Source: Marinobacter psychrophilus
GTDB taxonomy: Bacteria > Pseudomonadota > Gammaproteobacteria > Pseudomonadales > Oleiphilaceae
Reading direction: 5' to 3'
NCBI RefSeq assembly: GCF_001043175.1
Contig: NZ_CP011494.1
Span: 1-64,000 of the forward strand
DNA length: 64,000 nucleotides
In this document: positions 61,527 to 64,000 of the stretch, in pieces
How the letters are laid out: the number at the start of each line of letters is the position of its first letter
How positions within the stretch are numbered: position 1 is the first letter of the stretch
Notes under the pieces: generated by a model
Databases searched by the model: none
Seen by the model: the letters and a program-made list of their open reading frames with translations, nothing else
What the model was told of the DNA's origin: nothing
Made by a program: the position numbers and the translations under genes

Positions 61527-62081
61527 TTAATAATGGTAGTCGCTGGCTTTTTCGGCTAGATATTCATCTTTGAGCTTTACATAGTTGCTGGCGGTGTAAG
61601 AAAAAAAGCCGCGTTCCTCATCGGTCAGCGCCCTTGCCTGCTTACACGGTGAGCCGACATAAAGATAGCCGGATTGCAAACGCTTGCCTGGGGGTACCAG
61701 GCAGCCCGCGCCGATAATCACTTCGTCTTCCACTACCGCACCGTCCATGATGATACAGCCCATACCCACCAGTACCCGGTGACCCACAGTACAGCCATGC
61801 AGTAGTGCCTTGTGACCGATGGTGACGTCGTCACCAATAATCAGCGGCCAACCGCCGGGGTTGAATGCACTGGCGTGAGTGATGTGCAGCACAGAGCCGT
61901 CTTGAACACTGCAGCGCGCGCCAATGCAGATTTTGTGCATGTCACCACGCACCACCGTCATCGGCCAAATCGAACAGTCTTCGCCGGTTGTCACATCGCC
62001 GATCACAACTGCGCTGGGGTCTACCCAGTTGCGCTCACCAAATTGTGGCGTGCTACCCTTGTGAGAACGTACATTCGCCAT
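61527..62081 (-). CDS. Gamma-type carbonic anhydrase-like protein (YrdA/PaaY family)
   Basis: A left-handed beta-helix hexapeptide-repeat protein of 184 residues, forming trimers with metal bound by three His. Repeats run from about 20 to 150. VVRGDMHKICIGARCSVQDGSVLHITHA and IGHKALLHGCTVGH carry the likely metal-ligand histidines. Many family members have weak or no measured carbonic anhydrase activity. It is convergent with the stator genes and divergent from prlC by about 200 bp. Confidence 0.9.
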   Translation of the reverse strand: MANVRSHKGSTPQFGERNWVDPSAVVIGDVTTGEDCSIWPMTVVRGDMHKICIGARCSVQDGSVLHITHASAFNPGGWPLIIGDDVTIGHKALLHGCTVGHRVLVGMGCIIMDGAVVEDEVIIGAGCLVPPGKRLQSGYLYVGSPCKQARALTDEERGFFSYTASNYVKLKDEYLAEKASDYHY

Positions 62082-62289
62082 TACATAGTCCTATTACGGG
62101 GAATATTCCGAAGTTGGAGGGTGATCAGGGAGTTGGCTTTGCAACACCGGGCGTAGCCAAGAAAGGTGGAGCTCAAACCGCACAGGACATTTTTTGAGGT
62201 GCGTTTTGAAAAGCAGACTCCCTGATCGCCTTGCTCCATAGATATTCTTTTCAAACTACCCGACATTTGAACCGCTGAGAAGGGGAATG

Positions 62290-64000
62290 ATGAACAATCC
62301 ACTACTGACCAACGACTTGCTACCCAAATTTGAACACGTGCGCACTGAGCATATGGAACAAGCGATCGACCAGATTCTCAGTGAAAATCGCATGAAAATT
62401 ACCAGCCTGGCGCAGAACAAAGAACCTGACTGGGACACTCTTGTGCAGCCCATGCAGTCGCTTGAGGACAAACTGAGCAACGCTTGGTCGGTAATCTCCC
62501 ATCTGAACGCGGTGATGAACAACGACGACCTACGCAAAGTGTACAAAAACTGTCTGAAAAAGCTCACCGAGTACAGCACCGAGCTGAGCCAGAATGCGGT
62601 TTTGTGCGAGGCCTACAAAAAGCTGGCCGTCCGCGATGATTTCAACAAACTAAGCGAAGCCCAGCGAAAAGCAGTGGAAAACACTCAGCGGGACTTCCAC
62701 TTGGGTGGCGTTGATTTGCCGGATGATCAAAAAAAGCGCTACGCCGACCTGACCCGCGAGCTCTCGGAGCTTTCCAATAGCTTCAGTGATAACGTTCTGG
62801 ACGCCACCCAGCATTGGTTTAAGCAAATCTCCGATAAGAGCGAGTTGGCCGGCGTGCCTGAAAGTGCTCTTGAAGGCGCTAAAGCGGCGGCTAAACAGAA
62901 AGATCTGGATGGTTATGTCATTACTCTGCACTTCCCCAGCTTCCACCCGGTAATGACTTACTGCGACAATCGCGAGTTACGCCGCGAAGTGTATGAAGCT
63001 TTTGCTACCCGTGCTTCCGATATGGGGCCAGACGCTGGCACTTGGGATAACACTCCGGTGATGGCGGAAATCCTAAAACGACGCCACGCCCTGGCACAAC
63101 TACTGGGCTTTAATAACTTTGCCGAGCGCTCGCTGGTCACAAAAATGGCCCGCGATACTGATGAAGTATTAGACTTTTTGACGGATCTGGCGAATAAAGC
63201 CAAGCCGGTGGCAGAGCAGGAATTCGCCGAGCTCAAGGCCTTTGCAAAAGACGAACATGGTTTAGATGACTTGCAGGCTTGGGACATTGGTTACTACAGC
63301 GAAAAATTGCGCCAACAGCGCTATGACATTTCCCCGGAAGCCCTGCGCCCCTGGTTTCCGGTGGACAAGGTGGTACCTGGCCTGTTCTGCGTGACAGAAA
63401 AGCTGTTCGATATCCAGATTGAAGCCAAACCAGACGTAGAAACCTGGCACGAAGACGCCACCGCTTACTGCATCAGCCGTAACGGCGAGCCCATTGCCTG
63501 GTTCTATTTAGACCTGTTTGCCCGCCAAGGCAAGCGTGGCGGTGCCTGGATGGCGGATTGCCGGGTACGCTGGCGAAACCTGCACGGCACCCTGCAGTTG
63601 CCGGTGGCTTTCCTGACCTGTAACTTCACCCCACCGGTGAACGGCAAGCCGTCGCTACTGACCCACGATGAGGTCACCACCCTGTTCCACGAGTTCGGCC
63701 ACGGCTTGCACCACATGCTGACCCAGGTGGAGGTAATGGACGTGTCGGGTATTAATGGTGTGGCCTGGGACGCGGTTGAACTGCCGAGCCAGTTCCTCGA
63801 AAACTGGTGCTGGAACCCGGAATCGCTGGCGCTGATTGCTGCCCACCACGAAACTGGGGAGCCGTTACCGCAGGATATGTTGGAAAAGCTGTTAGCCGCG
63901 AAGAACTTCCAGTCGGGAATGGGGTTGGTGCGTCAGCTTGAATTCTCGCTGTTCGATTTCCGCCTGCACGCCGAGTTCGTCGACGCAGCGCCAACCAATC
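62290..64000 (+). CDS. prlC: Oligopeptidase A (M3 zinc metallopeptidase), truncated by window end
   Basis: A cytoplasmic zinc peptidase degrading peptides, including cleaved signal peptides; the full protein is about 680 residues and 570 are present here. It starts MNNPLLTNDLLPKFEHVRTEHM; ATG 62287 is an alternative one codon upstream, but GAGAAGGGG favours 62290. The zinc site HEFGHGLHHML (63686 onward) is intact, preceded by GKRGGAWMADC and VAFLTCNFTPP, and followed by DVSGINGVAWDAVELPSQFLENW. The C-terminal end lies beyond 64000. Confidence 0.95.
   Translation, partial: MNNPLLTNDLLPKFEHVRTEHMEQAIDQILSENRMKITSLAQNKEPDWDTLVQPMQSLEDKLSNAWSVISHLNAVMNNDDLRKVYKNCLKKLTEYSTELSQNAVLCEAYKKLAVRDDFNKLSEAQRKAVENTQRDFHLGGVDLPDDQKKRYADLTRELSELSNSFSDNVLDATQHWFKQISDKSELAGVPESALEGAKAAAKQKDLDGYVITLHFPSFHPVMTYCDNRELRREVYEAFATRASDMGPDAGTWDNTPVMAEILKRRHALAQLLGFNNFAERSLVTKMARDTDEVLDFLTDLANKAKPVAEQEFAELKAFAKDEHGLDDLQAWDIGYYSEKLRQQRYDISPEALRPWFPVDKVVPGLFCVTEKLFDIQIEAKPDVETWHEDATAYCISRNGEPIAWFYLDLFARQGKRGGAWMADCRVRWRNLHGTLQLPVAFLTCNFTPPVNGKPSLLTHDEVTTLFHEFGHGLHHMLTQVEVMDVSGINGVAWDAVELPSQFLENWCWNPESLALIAAHHETGEPLPQDMLEKLLAAKNFQSGMGLVRQLEFSLFDFRLHAEFVDAAPTN

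Overview
The window looks like the replication-origin end of a gammaproteobacterial chromosome, most likely Marinobacter or a close relative (inferred from protein sequence feel and gene order; no search was run). It opens in the dnaA leader and runs dnaA, dnaN, an ABC1/AarF kinase, recF and gyrB. From 46.3 kb it runs gmhB, glyS-glyQ, trkA-rsmB-fmt, def, a LysM protein, dprA, tsaC, hemF and aroE, which is the order flanking oriC in Pseudomonas. Two perfect-core parS centromere motifs lie inside recF, which supports an origin-proximal location.

Between gyrB and gmhB lies about 38 kb of mostly accessory genes. 8-14 kb holds a VC0807-like membrane protein, gabT and two divergent ABC exporters. 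14-19 kb is a compact TMAO-reductase operon (cytochrome, TorD-like chaperone, TorA-like enzyme). Its cytochrome is a chimera: two alcohol-dehydrogenase-type cytochrome c modules replace the NapC-type tetraheme part of TorC, and the TorC C-terminal domain is kept. 19-29 kb is recC-recB-recD on the minus strand, with recD frameshifted at a homopolymer. 29-34 kb holds a conserved unknown gene, a DUF4864 protein, a FAN1-type nuclease and a translationally coupled nuclease-helicase.

34.4-38.7 kb is a minus-strand sulfur/respiratory cluster: periplasmic rhodanese, octaheme tetrathionate-reductase-family cytochrome, membrane cytochrome b and sulfide:quinone oxidoreductase. Both this cluster and the tor operon are preceded by the same near-perfect FNR/Anr half-site arrangement (TTGAC-N4-ATCAA), so both are probably induced at low oxygen. 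39-44 kb is a yhiI-rbbA-yhhJ type export operon followed by a RidA protein.

At 44.4-46.3 kb a partial, decayed copy of the tRNA-Pro(CGG) 3' half plus its terminator and the intact tRNA-Pro bracket 1.7 kb carrying chaC-like and cinA-like genes. This resembles a small integration scar or a duplication. The right end carries motA/motB-like (PomAB) stator genes, a gamma-carbonic anhydrase and the start of prlC (oligopeptidase A), which runs off the window. I saw no insertion sequence, CRISPR array or rRNA.
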